The notes below the pieces were generated by a model that was not told where the DNA came from, ran no database searches, and saw only the letters and a list, made by a program, of their open reading frames with translations. Positions 7,048 through 15,565 of a stretch of DNA of 17,307 nucleotides are shown one piece after another. Location of the stretch: positions 1-17,307 of the forward strand of contig USJM01000017.1 in the NCBI GenBank assembly GCA_900555005.1, in the 5' to 3' direction. Source of the stretch: an uncultured Lachnospiraceae bacterium. Its GTDB lineage: Bacteria > Bacillota_A > Clostridia > Lachnospirales > Lachnospiraceae. The position numbers were made by a program, and so were the translations under genes. How positions within the stretch are numbered: the stretch's first letter is position 1; each line of letters starts with the position of its first letter.

Positions 7048-8717
7048 TTACTGTGCCTCGGTCGCAGCGGCTGTTTCATCTGACGACTGGGCATCTGTTT
7101 CGGCCTCATCTGAGGAAGCATCAGAAACAGATGCTTCTGTCGCTTTGGTGGAAGCCGTGCCATCATCCGTCTTGTTAATGGTGAAGGTGTCATCGATCGC
7201 TTCTACCGATCCGTCATCCTTGATCTGGTACGTATCGATCGTGAAGGCGCTGTCGCTCAGAGAGATGACCGAGTAGGACGGAAGCCAGTTCTGACTGCGG
7301 ACTTCTACGTAATCCTGCTGCGTCTCCGCCAGCTCATAGTACTTGGATCCAGATGCAGAGTTTGCGGTCATGTAGAGGATTCCAGTCGGATTGTCGACAG
7401 AATTGCCGTCCACATCCTCGATGGTGTAGCAGTTGTTGTCCTTGTCAAACTTCTCCTTTGCAGCCTTCTCATCATCTGTCGCGTCAGAGGTATCAAGTTT
7501 GATTGCTTCATCCGTGTCGACATTGTAAGCATGATCCCAGTCATAGTCCTTGCCGGTATCATCCAGCCTGAACTCATACTTGCCATGCTCCTGACCGTCG
7601 CCTTCCAGCATCTTGGTTCTGCTGTAGGTGTGGTCATGTCCCTGAAGAACGACATCGATGTCATTCTCGTCGAACAGAGGAGTCAGCTGTGTGCGGAGGA
7701 TCATGCCGTCCGTGTTGGAATGATCAAGGCCGGAGCCGTAGATATCCTGATGGATTGTGACGATTCTCCACTTTGCATCCGGGTTCGATGCGACTGCTTC
7801 CTTGATCGTCTCGGCGTGCTCAGCGACGTTATAGTTGTTCGTGTTCAGGACGATGAACAAGCCCGGTCCGTAGCTGTAGTAGTAGTCACCCCCTGCTTCT
7901 GTCAGCCCCTTCCCGGTCTGGTTCGGATTGAAGAAATGATATCCATAATCCTTTGTCAGGGAGTCATGGTTGCCGATCGTGGTTGCCTCTGCGATGCCGG
8001 ACAGCTTTTCCGCGTTCAGGTAGCTGGCAAACTCCTCTTCCTTCGGGTTGCCGGTGTTGTTGACCTGGTCGCCTGCGGAAATATATAGTTGATGTCCTTG
8101 TTCTGATCCAGCGCGATGTTCAGTGTACGGTTCCACGCAAATCCATCGTTCTCAGCTGCCGTATTGGCCTCGCCGCTGTCCTCCGCAAGCTCCTCGGAGG
8201 AAGCCGTCGGCTGTCCCTTTGAGGCTCCGACCTGCGGATCACCGACATAGAGCATCTTAATCGTATCAAAAGACTGGGTGTCAAACTCTGCCGGATCTGT
8301 CTGCTTTCCATCCTTCTGGACCGTATAGAAGTACTTCGTCGATGCCTTCAGTCCCGTGACCGTCACATGATTGTAATAGTACTGGGTATCGCCCGTGAAC
8401 GTTTTGTCAACCTCTCCGCTCTCTCCGTCAAACTCCTGGAGCTTGTCCTGATCCTCCCCAAAGAAGACCTTCGCATCGTCCTTTGATTTGGAATACCAGC
8501 CAAAGTTCAGCTGCGTCTGATCTGCGCCGACAGAGATGGAAACCTTCTCATAATCCGCCGCGACAGTCGGCCACTGCTTGGTCCAGTCTTCCCAGCCAGA
8601 ATCCTTTCCTGTTACGCTGGAGTCATTGAAATGAGCGGTCGATGCCATTGCAGACACACTCAGGCATGCCGCAAGCGTTCCCGTCAGAATCATTCCAGTG
8701 ATTTTGTGATTCAGCAT
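7048..8717 (-). CDS. Secreted calcineurin-like (purple acid phosphatase-type) metallophosphatase, frameshifted
   Basis: Exported phosphoesterase, probably releasing phosphate during starvation. The N-terminal signal sequence fits either a lipobox (LAAC, Cys18) or signal peptidase I cleavage after AMA (residue 25). A fibronectin-like domain (about residues 50-145; VTGLKASTKYFYTV) precedes the metal-dependent catalytic domain. Its metal-binding blocks are all present: YVGDPQVG, SAGDQVNN, IGNHDS, VTIHQD and QGHDHTYSR. The tail is rich in Ser, Asp, Thr and Ala and ends DETAAATEAQ. The frame breaks in a run of alternating T and A at 8082-8088. The first part ends ...DQNKDINYI and the sequence resumes ISAGDQV, one base short. 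Repaired length is about 556 residues. Start ATG 8717 has AGGAGG 8 nt upstream. It follows phoU by 134 bp. Confidence 0.82.
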
Positions 8718-8753
8718 TTCGTATTCCCTCCTGCAATTGTATCTTGTTGTATT

Positions 8754-8821
8754 TGATTACAGGAAGAGTGTAAATGCAGAATGTGAACTCTGACCGCCTG
8801 TCGCCGTGAAATGTCTGTAAA
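8754..8821 (-). promoter_or_regulatory. Possible irregular Pho-type site upstream of the phosphatase
   Basis: The 134-bp gap after phoU holds four TTTACA-like hexamers on the minus strand: TTTACA (8821-8816), TTTCAC (8811-8806), GTTCAC (8788-8783) and TTTACA (8774-8769). The spacing is uneven (10, 23, 14 bp), unlike the strict 11-bp pitch at the other two sites. TAATCA at 8759-8754 would be the -10 at the same 9-bp distance, but it is a poor match. Confidence 0.28.
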
Positions 8822-8851
8822 AAATAAGAAAGGCCGTCCTGTCTTCTGCTG

Positions 8852-9547
8852 TCACTGCGGGTCGCCCTTGCTCTCCCTGGCATAGCGGTCCGTGAACATG
8901 ATGTTCAGTTCGCCCTTTGTGATAAAAGAAATCCAGGACGCGACGGCGGTCACGTGGTCCGCCATCCGCTCTACATACTTGTCGATGAACAGATAATCCA
9001 GATACTGCTCGATAGCATCTGTGTCTGCCTTGATGGCATCCCGGATTTCCTGAACATTCTTCTCAAACAGCTCATCGATGATATCGTCTGCCTTTACAAC
9101 CTTTTCTGCCAGCTGAAGATCTTCATTATGGAAGGCCTCCACCATGTCAGCGACCATCTGCCGCATGGACGAGAAGGCCTCACCAAGATAAGCCGGAGGC
9201 GTGACGGTTTTCAGGGACGCCAGCTTCTTGATGTAAATGGCAATGTCACTGCAGTTGTCCGCGATCCGCTCCAGGTCACTGATCATCCGCATGTAGCTGG
9301 CAAGCCGCCTCCAGTCTGATGCGATTGGCTGCTCCTTGACAACAATCTGTATACAGCGTTCCTCAATATCTGTCTCCATCGCATCGATCAGTGCATCATT
9401 CTTCATGATCGCATTCGCTGCCACGACATCCATCTTCTCCAGCGCGATGATCGTCCGGTCAATGGCGAGCAGCACCTGCTTGCCCATCGTCTCCACCCGG
9501 TCATTGATTTCCTTCAACTCCAGGTCATATCCTTTCCGTGTTCCCAT
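8852..9547 (-). CDS. phoU: PhoU phosphate signalling protein
   Basis: Cytoplasmic regulator that links the PstSCAB importer to the PhoR kinase and restrains phosphate uptake and signalling when phosphate is plentiful. The 231 residues form two repeats of a three-helix bundle, each with the family metal-binding motif: MISDLERIADNCSDIA (about residues 88-103) and KYVERMADHVTAVAS (about 189-203). Length is typical. The ATG at 9547 has AGGAGG about 6 nt upstream. It follows pstB by 219 bp, an unusually wide gap for this pair, in which I see no gene. The gene is intact, unlike pstB. Confidence 0.93.
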   Translation of the reverse strand: MGTRKGYDLELKEINDRVETMGKQVLLAIDRTIIALEKMDVVAANAIMKNDALIDAMETDIEERCIQIVVKEQPIASDWRRLASYMRMISDLERIADNCSDIAIYIKKLASLKTVTPPAYLGEAFSSMRQMVADMVEAFHNEDLQLAEKVVKADDIIDELFEKNVQEIRDAIKADTDAIEQYLDYLFIDKYVERMADHVTAVASWISFITKGELNIMFTDRYARESKGDPQ

Positions 9548-9766
9548 CCTTACCTCCTGACTCTCCGGGACAAACTGTCTGGCTGACTCCTTTGCAAGCC
9601 GTCTGCCTTTCTTTGGGGTGTGCTCAGCCGGTTTTCTGAAGCCACCCGCATAAGCTTCCGCAGTCCCTCAGCATGATCCCAGAAATATGAACGTCATCCT
9701 TCACGATACAGCTGACAAGCCGCTCCCAGCTTGATGGGGCCGCCTGTTCCCTGCCGTGCCCGGCAG

Positions 9767-10527
9767 TCAGCCGAACCTTCCGGTGATGTATTCTTCCGTC
9801 TTCTTGTTTTTCGGGTTGAGGAAGAGGTCCTTTGTCGCACCGGTCTCGATCAGCTCGCCCAGCAGGAAGAAGGCCGTCGTGTCGGAGATCCGGTTCGCCT
9901 GCTGCATGTTGTGCGTGACAATCACAATGGTGTACTTTTTCTTCATTTCCACGGCCAGATCTTCGATCTTCTCGTGGAGATCGGGTCCAGCGCCGAGGTC
10001 GGCTCATCCATCAGAACGACCTCCGGATGGACAGCAACAGTCCTCGCAATACAGAGCCGCTGCTGCTGTCCGCCGGAAAGTCCCAGCGCGGACTTGTGCA
10101 GGCGATCCTTGAATTCATCCCAGATTCCGACCTCGCGCAGAGAGGTCTCTACAATCTCATCCAGTTCGCTCTTCTTTTTGATCCCCCGGATTCTCGGGCC
10201 ATAGGCGACATTCTCATAGATGGATTTCGGAAAAGGATTGGGCTGCTGGAAGACCATTCCGACTCTCTGTCTCAGCTCGATGGCGCTCATGTCTGTCTTA
10301 TAAATGTCTTTTCCATCCAGAAGGACATCTCCTTCAATTTTGCAGCCTTCTACAAAATCGTTCATACGATTCAATGTCTTCAGGAAGGTTGACTTGCCGC
10401 AGCCGGAAGGTCCGATCAGTGCCGTGATCTTGTTGGCCTCGATTTCAAAGTTAATATTCTTCAGCGCATGGAAATCCCCATAGTAGAGATTCAGATTCCT
10501 CGCTGTAAACTTGCTGTTTTCACTCAT
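9767..10527 (-). CDS. pstB: Phosphate ABC transporter ATP-binding protein PstB, frameshifted
   Basis: ATPase driving high-affinity phosphate import with PstC and PstA. Walker A is GPSGCGKST (39-47), the Q-loop is VFQQPNPFP, the signature is LSGGQQQR (150-157) and Walker B is [12 protein letters not shown] (170-181). After DPIST the frame is lost at about 9972-9974. The rest, [19 protein letters not shown] with the H-loop THNMQQA and ending YITGRFG, continues in the next frame with one base missing (a G beside a G on the coding strand). Repaired length is about 253 residues, normal for PstB. Unrepaired, the protein loses the switch histidine and should be inactive. The start at 10527 has GGGAGG upstream and lies 22 bp after pstA. 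Confidence 0.9.
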
Positions 10528-10549
10528 CTCTTCTTATCCTCCCAAAGGC

Positions 10550-11482
10550 TCACTTGGTATCGCCCATCTTCTTCCGGATTCTCCCCTCCAGATAATGCGC
10601 AAGAAGGGAGAAGGACAGCACCAGAATCATCAGAATCGCCGCACTCAGATTGGCTACATCCTCCGCACCGACGGAAGCCGTGAAGGAGGACCAGATCTTC
10701 AGAGAGAGAGTCCCGCCGCGCCTGAGCGGGTTGAACGGGTTCAGCGACGGGTTGACCCACGCACGCGGATCCCACTTGATGTTGGTATCTGAACCGGATG
10801 TATACAGAAGTGCTGCTGCCTCACCGAAGCCGCGGCCTGCCGCCAGGATGATGCCCGTGATGATTCTCGGAACACAGGCCGGGATCAGAACCGACTGAAT
10901 GGTCTGGCGGAGCGTCGCTCCCATGCCAAGAGACCCGAGCTTATAGCTTGGCGGGAGGTTCCTGAGCGCGTCCTCCGTCGTTGTCGTCATCAGCGGGAGG
11001 GACAGAATGGCCACAAGAATGTAATCTATGAACGACACTGCCAGAAGGCTTGGCTGCGAATGGGTCGCAACCAGAAAGATCAGATATCCGAACAGGCCAA
11101 CCACAATCGACGGCAGCGAGGACAGCGTCTCGATGGCGATCCGGAGAAATTTTGTAAAGGCATTATCCCTTGCATATTCCGCCATGTAGATCCCGCCCAT
11201 CACGCCGATTGGCACCGAGATCAGCAGGGAAAGGAAAACAAGATAGATCGTATTGAAAAAGTAATTACCGATCCCATTTCTGTCGAACCGGAACATCTCC
11301 GGTGTTGCGCCGGCAAAGCCCTTGATAATGACATACCCTGCAAACGCAAACAACAGCAGCAGGAAGAACAGAGCAACCAGATAAAACACGACGGTCCAGA
11401 TCCGGTCCACAGCCCTGGCCCGCCCGATCAGGCTTCTGGAGGGTGTCAGGTCTTTTTTCTGTTCGTTTTTGATCTCTGTCAT
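10550..11482 (-). CDS. pstA: Phosphate ABC transporter permease PstA
   Basis: One of the two membrane subunits of the phosphate importer. The 310 residues include an N-terminal helix (about 28-52), the GNYFFNTIYLVFLSLLISVP region that begins the permease domain, and about five more helices. The ATPase-coupling loop is LRNLPPSYKLGSLGMGATLRQTI, followed by GIILAAGRGFGEAAALLYTSG, typical of PstA. I choose ATG 11482 (MTEIKNEQ) because it overlaps the pstC stop as ATGA, a sign of translational coupling. A longer reading frame upstream only re-reads pstC. Intact in this sequence. Confidence 0.92.
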   Translation of the reverse strand: MTEIKNEQKKDLTPSRSLIGRARAVDRIWTVVFYLVALFFLLLLFAFAGYVIIKGFAGATPEMFRFDRNGIGNYFFNTIYLVFLSLLISVPIGVMGGIYMAEYARDNAFTKFLRIAIETLSSLPSIVVGLFGYLIFLVATHSQPSLLAVSFIDYILVAILSLPLMTTTTEDALRNLPPSYKLGSLGMGATLRQTIQSVLIPACVPRIITGIILAAGRGFGEAAALLYTSGSDTNIKWDPRAWVNPSLNPFNPLRRGGTLSLKIWSSFTASVGAEDVANLSAAILMILVLSFSLLAHYLEGRIRKKMGDTK

Positions 11483-12371
11483 AATTCTTTCTTCGCCCCC
11501 TTTGCCGCAATCAGATGAATCAGGAAGATAAACAGCAGCGAGATCAGGTACAGGACAAATGCAATCGTCCAAAGCCCTGCCTTGGCTTCACTGCCTTCCA
11601 TCAGCTCTGCCATCCGTGACGCGATGACGGTTGTCATCGTCGCTGTCTGCCCGAAGATCCCCTTCGGGAAGCCGGTGTCTTGCCAATGACCATTGCAACG
11701 GCAAGCGCCTCGCCGAACGCTCTCGCCAGTCCGAGGATCACACCCGTCAGCACACTCGTCTTCGCAGCCGGCAGCACGATCTGGTGGATGACCTGCCAGC
11801 GCGTCGCGCCGAGGCCATAAGCCGCCATCCTTGCGGAAACCGGTACCGCACGGATCGCATCTGCCGCTACCGTTGTGATGGACGGAAAAATCATGATTGC
11901 CAGGACAATTCCGCCTGCCAGAACCGATCGCCCGGTCTTGAGGTGGAAGAGCTGCTGAATCGCAGGAACCAGAACCGTCATGCCGATCCAGCCATATACA
12001 ACCGAAGGAATCCCGACAAAGATCTCCACCGCCGGCCGCAGAATCCGGTTTCCGGCCTTCGGCGCGATCTCCGTCATGAAGATGGCGGCAGCCAGTGAGA
12101 AAGGCACCGCAATCAGAAGCGCCAGGCCGCAGACAATCAGAGAGCCAACGATAAAGACAGCCGCCCCTGCCTGTCCGCCTCCGGTCAGGTTATCCTTCAG
12201 CTTCCAGGTCGTCGTAAACAGAAATTCCCAGAGCGAGTGGTGATACTGGAAAAACAGAGCATTTCCTTTGACTGCGAGAAAGACACCGATCGCAATCGGA
12301 AGCGCAATCATCAGGAGCCCGCAAAGCATCACAAAGAATTTCCAGGTTTTTTCTTTTCCTCTGCTATACAT
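11479..12371 (-). CDS. pstC: Phosphate ABC transporter permease PstC, frameshifted near its end
   Basis: First membrane subunit of the phosphate importer. It has an N-terminal helix (about 10-34), the permease domain from AGAAVFIVGSLIVCGLALLIAVP, the coupling loop DAIRAVPVSARMAAYGLGATRWQVI and VILGLARAFGEALAVAMVIG. The frame breaks at about 11671-11676. After VIGKTP the conserved sequence GFPKGIFGQTATMTTVIASR and a final helix (YLISLLFIFLIHLIAA) lie in the next frame and end at 11479, one base being missing beside CC/GG. Repaired length is about 297 residues, as expected. GGAG lies about 9 nt upstream of ATG 12371, immediately after the T-tract of the intercistronic hairpin. The stop overlaps the pstA start by 4 bp. 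Confidence 0.9.
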
Positions 12372-12385
12372 AGATTGGATTCTCC

Positions 12386-12422
12386 AAAAAAGCCCACCCG
12401 AATCGATGTTCCTTCGGTGGGC
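12386..12422 (-). terminator. Strong hairpin with T-run between pstS and pstC
   Basis: On the minus strand GCCCACCGAA (12422-12413) pairs with TTCGGGTGGGC (12402-12392) with one bulged base and a 10-nt loop, followed by TTTTTT (12391-12386). This is a classic Rho-independent terminator shape. Located between pstS and the permease genes, it probably acts as a partial terminator or 3' stabiliser, giving more PstS than membrane subunits. Confidence 0.8.
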
Positions 12423-12488
12423 GGGTCTCAGACTGTTTCTGCCTGACTTTTCCGGTTTCCGTCTTCCGGGTCCGGGCGATGTTGAAAC

Positions 12489-13420
12489 TTACTGTGCTTC
12501 GGTTGCTGCTTCTGTCGCCGCGGCTGTATCCTCAGTCCGGTATGACCGTCTGTCTTGGTAAGCTTGGAGGATACGCAGTAGCCAAGGGACTCGACATCAT
12601 CTGAGAAGTCTCCGGTGATGTAATCGATGAAGGCCTGGGTTGCCTCATCAGCGTCACCCTTGGTGTACATATGCTCATAAGCCCAGACATCATACTTGCC
12701 GCTGTAGATATTCTCAAGCGTCGGCTCGACATCGTTGATTGCAACCGTTGCGATTCCCTTCATTGCGTCCTTTGCCTCATCCGGAAGGATGTAGGAAAGA
12801 GCCAGGTATCCGACAGAACCATTCGTGTCCTGAAGCGCTTTCTGAAGCTCAGCGGAGTTATCATTCTCCATCGCCTCGCCTGCTTCCTCAGCCCCGCCAA
12901 GTGCATACTTGTCGAAGGTTGCACGAGTTCCGGAACCCTCCGGGCGAAGGACAAGCGTAATGTCCTCATCCGGGCCTCCGACATCCTTCCAGTTGGTTGT
13001 CTCTCCTGTGAAAATGGAGACGAGCTGATCGGTCGTCAGGCTCTTGACACCGCCGTCTGCTACATCCTGAGAAACAACAACTGCCATACCGATTGCGCAG
13101 ACCTGATGGTCAACCAGCTCTGCCGCCTTGTCCTTATCGAGCTTCTCCTCAGCGAACACGTCAGAATCGCCAACAGTCGAAGTTCCATCTGAAACGTTCT
13201 GAAGTCCCTGTCCCGATCCGCCAGCATCGACCGTGATGTTCACACCCGGCGCGACATCGGCAAACTTGTCCGCTGCTGCCTGGACAAGCGGCTGAAGGGC
13301 GGATGATCCGGTGCAGCTGATGTCTCCGCTGAGCTTGGACAGATCAGAATCCGCGAATGCTGTCATGCTCATTGCCATTGCACCGATCATTGTAAGTACA
13401 GCTACCTTCCTGAACTTCAT
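12489..13420 (-). CDS. pstS: Phosphate-binding protein PstS, frameshifted near its end
   Basis: Extracytoplasmic receptor handing phosphate to PstC/PstA. A signal peptide MKFRKVAVLTMIGAMAMSMT with an AFA cleavage site after residue 23 leads to DSDLSKLSG. There is no lipobox cysteine. Phosphate-binding regions are CTGSSALQPLV, DAGGSGQGLQNV with STVGDSD, and RPEGSGTRATFDKY; later YLALSYILPDE and IYSGKYDVWAYEHMYTKG are typical. The frame slips at about 12536-12538. After SSKLTKTDGHT the plausible end is TEDTAAATEAATEAQ with TAA at 12489-12491, one base being missing; unrepaired, the frame runs to 12428. Repaired length is about 310 residues. The tail resembles that of the phosphatase. AAGGAG lies 7-8 nt before ATG 13420. 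Confidence 0.9.
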
Positions 13421-13555
13421 GTTTTTTCTCCTTTTTGAGATGTTGCTCTTTTCGAGATGCTGTTTTTAATTTCCTTTGTTACAGCCCGAATCGTACCACC
13501 CGAAAAAGGACCCGTTCCACCAAAGTCCGGTAAAGTGTGAAATGATTCCTAGAAA

Positions 13556-13576
13556 ATAATGTATCAGATTTGTAAA
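13556..13576 (-). promoter_or_regulatory. Possible pstS promoter facing the cotransporter Pho box
   Basis: On the minus strand TTTACA (13576-13571) is followed after 9 bp by CATTAT (13561-13556), the same spacing seen in the two better Pho promoters. The hexamers expected further upstream at an 11-bp pitch are not convincing (GTGAAC, GGGTAT). The neighbouring box at 13588-13626 may serve both directions. The predicted leader is about 130 nt. Confidence 0.35.
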
Positions 13577-13587
13577 GTCAGGTTCAC

Positions 13588-13641
13588 TTTACATACCCTT
13601 TACATAAATTACCATTGTAATTGACACAGCCATGGTATGTT
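13588..13641 (+). promoter_or_regulatory. Probable Pho box and -10 element upstream of the Na/Pi cotransporter
   Basis: Hexamers at an exact 11-bp pitch: TTTACA (13588-13593), TTTACA (13599-13604), TACCAT (13610-13615, the weakest) and TTGACA (13621-13626). After 9 bp comes TATGTT (13636-13641). The number of units, pitch, weak third unit and 9-bp gap all match the site in front of phoB. This supports PhoB control of the cotransporter-phoR operon. Confidence 0.65.
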
Positions 13642-13747
13642 TTCCTATGTACTATCTAAGGAAATGCGGCGTTCGGGTATCTGTCAGATGTCTGCGCCTC
13701 ATTCATGGTCACTGTTTCAAGGGTTTCACTATTTCAGAGGATCGAAC

Positions 13748-15534
13748 ATGAACATTTTCTCTATTCTCACGCTGATCGGCGGCCTGGCACTGTTCCTCTA
13801 TGGCATGAAAGCCATGGGAGACGGGCTGACGATGCTCTCCGGCGGCCGCATGGAACAGCTGCTGGAAAAACTGACCTCCACCCGCTTTTCCGGTGTCCTC
13901 CTCGGTCTGGCCGTCACGGCCGTCATCCAGTCTTCCTCGGCGACGACCGTCATGGTGGTCGGCTTCGTCAACTCCGGCATCATGAAGCTGGAGCAGGCCG
14001 TCGGCGTGATCATGGGCGCCAACATCGGAACCACCGTGACCTCCTGGCTGCTCTCCCTGACCGGGGTCAGCGGGAACGCTGTGTGGATCAAGCTGCTCAA
14101 GCCCTCCTCATTTTCCCCGATCCTCGCACTGATCGGCATCTGCTTCCTCATGTTTTCCAAGAAGGAGAAGAAGCATAACATCGGCATGATCCTGATGGGC
14201 TTCGCCGTCCTGATGTTCGGTATGGAGACGATGTCCGATGCTGTCGCGCCGCTCGCGGACGACAGCCGCTTTACATCCATCCTTCTGATGTTCAGCAACC
14301 CGGTGCTCGGAACCCTGATGGGACTGGCAGTCACCGCCATCATCCAGTCCTCCTCCGCCTCCGTCGGTATCCTGCAGGCACTTGCCTGACCGGGATTGTG
14401 CCGTTCAAGACAGCTATCCCGATTATTATGGGGCAGAACATCGGAACCTGCGTCACTGCGCTCATTTCCTCCATCGGAACGAGGAAGAACGCACGGCGTG
14501 CGGCGATGATTCACCTGTACTTCAACCTGATCGGCACCGTTCTGTTTATGCTGGCATTCTACACGCTGAATCACTTTGTGCATTTTGCCTTCATGGGAGA
14601 GATGGCGACGCCGGCCGGGATCGCCGTCATCCACAGCCTGTTCAATATCATCACAACGATCGTACTCTTCCCGTTCGGCAACCAGCTGATGAAGCTGGCC
14701 ATCCTGACCGTCCCGGACAAGCATTCGAAGTCCGATGTTGCGGAGGATGCGGCCACTGTCCTCAGACGGCTTGACGTTCATCTGCTGGATCGGCCTGCGA
14801 TGGCGCTGGAGCAGGCAAGGTATGTGACGAACCGCATGAGCGAGCTCTCCCGCGAGGCCGTCACCGATGCCCTGTCTATGATCGATTCCGGCTTTGACGA
14901 GGATCTGGATGTCAAAATCCGGGAACTTGAAAATACGATCGATACCCTGGAGGACAAGATCGGGAGCTATCTGATTCAGATCCCGGGGCATGATATGTCC
15001 CAGAGGGACAGCCGTCTGTATTCACTGATCCAGCACAACATCGGAAACTTCGAGCGGATTTCGGACCATGCAGTCGGCATCTCGGACACTTTCCGGGAAA
15101 TGGATGAAAAGAAGCTTCATTTTTCGAGCGAGGCCTGCAGCGAGCTGAAGGTCATGCGTCAGGCTGTCACGGACATTCTGGATATGTCAACCGACTCGTT
15201 CTGCACGCTGAACACGGAGAAGGCCGAGTACGTCCTGCCGCTCGAGGAAGTCATCGATGCCCTGAACCTGGAGGAAAAGCAGCGCCATATTGAACGTCTG
15301 CGCAAGGGAAGGTGTACAATAGAGCTCGGCTTTATCCTGGCGGACCTGACAACCTACATGGAACGCATCTCCGACCACTGCTCGAATATCGCGGTTTGTA
15401 CATTATCATTGAAGGAAGACGAAATCGGCGTTCATGAGTACCAGGACATCATCAAGACAAGAAACAGCGAAGCCTATAAGAAAGGGCTGCGCGAGATGGA
15501 AGCGCGGTATCTTCTTCCGAAAGCAGAAGCATAA
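13748..15534 (+). CDS. Na/Pi cotransporter family protein with C-terminal PhoU-like domain, frameshifted
   Basis: Sodium-dependent phosphate transporter of the NptA/YjbB type in the cytoplasmic membrane. Two inverted transport repeats carry the family signatures: AVIQSSSATTVMVVGFV with GANIGTTVTSWL, and AIIQSSSASVGILQ with GQNIGTCVTAL. From about residue 340 a PhoU-like helical domain follows, with HNIGNFERISDHAVGISD and TYMERISDHCSNIAV. The frame breaks at 14385-14386. After GILQALA a stop appears, while LTGIVPFKTAIPIIMG continues in the next frame, consistent with loss of one C from CCC. Repaired length is about 595 residues, normal for the fused form. I choose ATG 13748, preceded by CAGAGG; the frame upstream to 13637 covers the promoter. 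phoR follows by 31 bp. Confidence 0.88.
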
Positions 15535-15565
15535 ATGGTAGAAAGGGCAGAAAGGGAGGGTTTCA

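Noticed and set aside
9548..9766. A small gene in the 219-bp gap between pstB and phoU
   Set aside because: An open frame passes through the gap but continues from an out-of-frame reading of pstB, has no start with a ribosome site and no recognisable product; only a 5-bp hairpin (CTGCC/GGCAG) is seen.
14370..14400. Programmed ribosomal frameshifting to explain the split cotransporter
   Set aside because: No slippery heptamer is seen, and five other genes have the same one-base loss at unrelated sequences.
13798..14991. A 397-residue minus-strand reading frame opposite the Na/Pi cotransporter
   Set aside because: It runs through the frameshift region of a clear transporter gene and has no recognisable domain; it is an antisense artefact of G+C-rich coding DNA.
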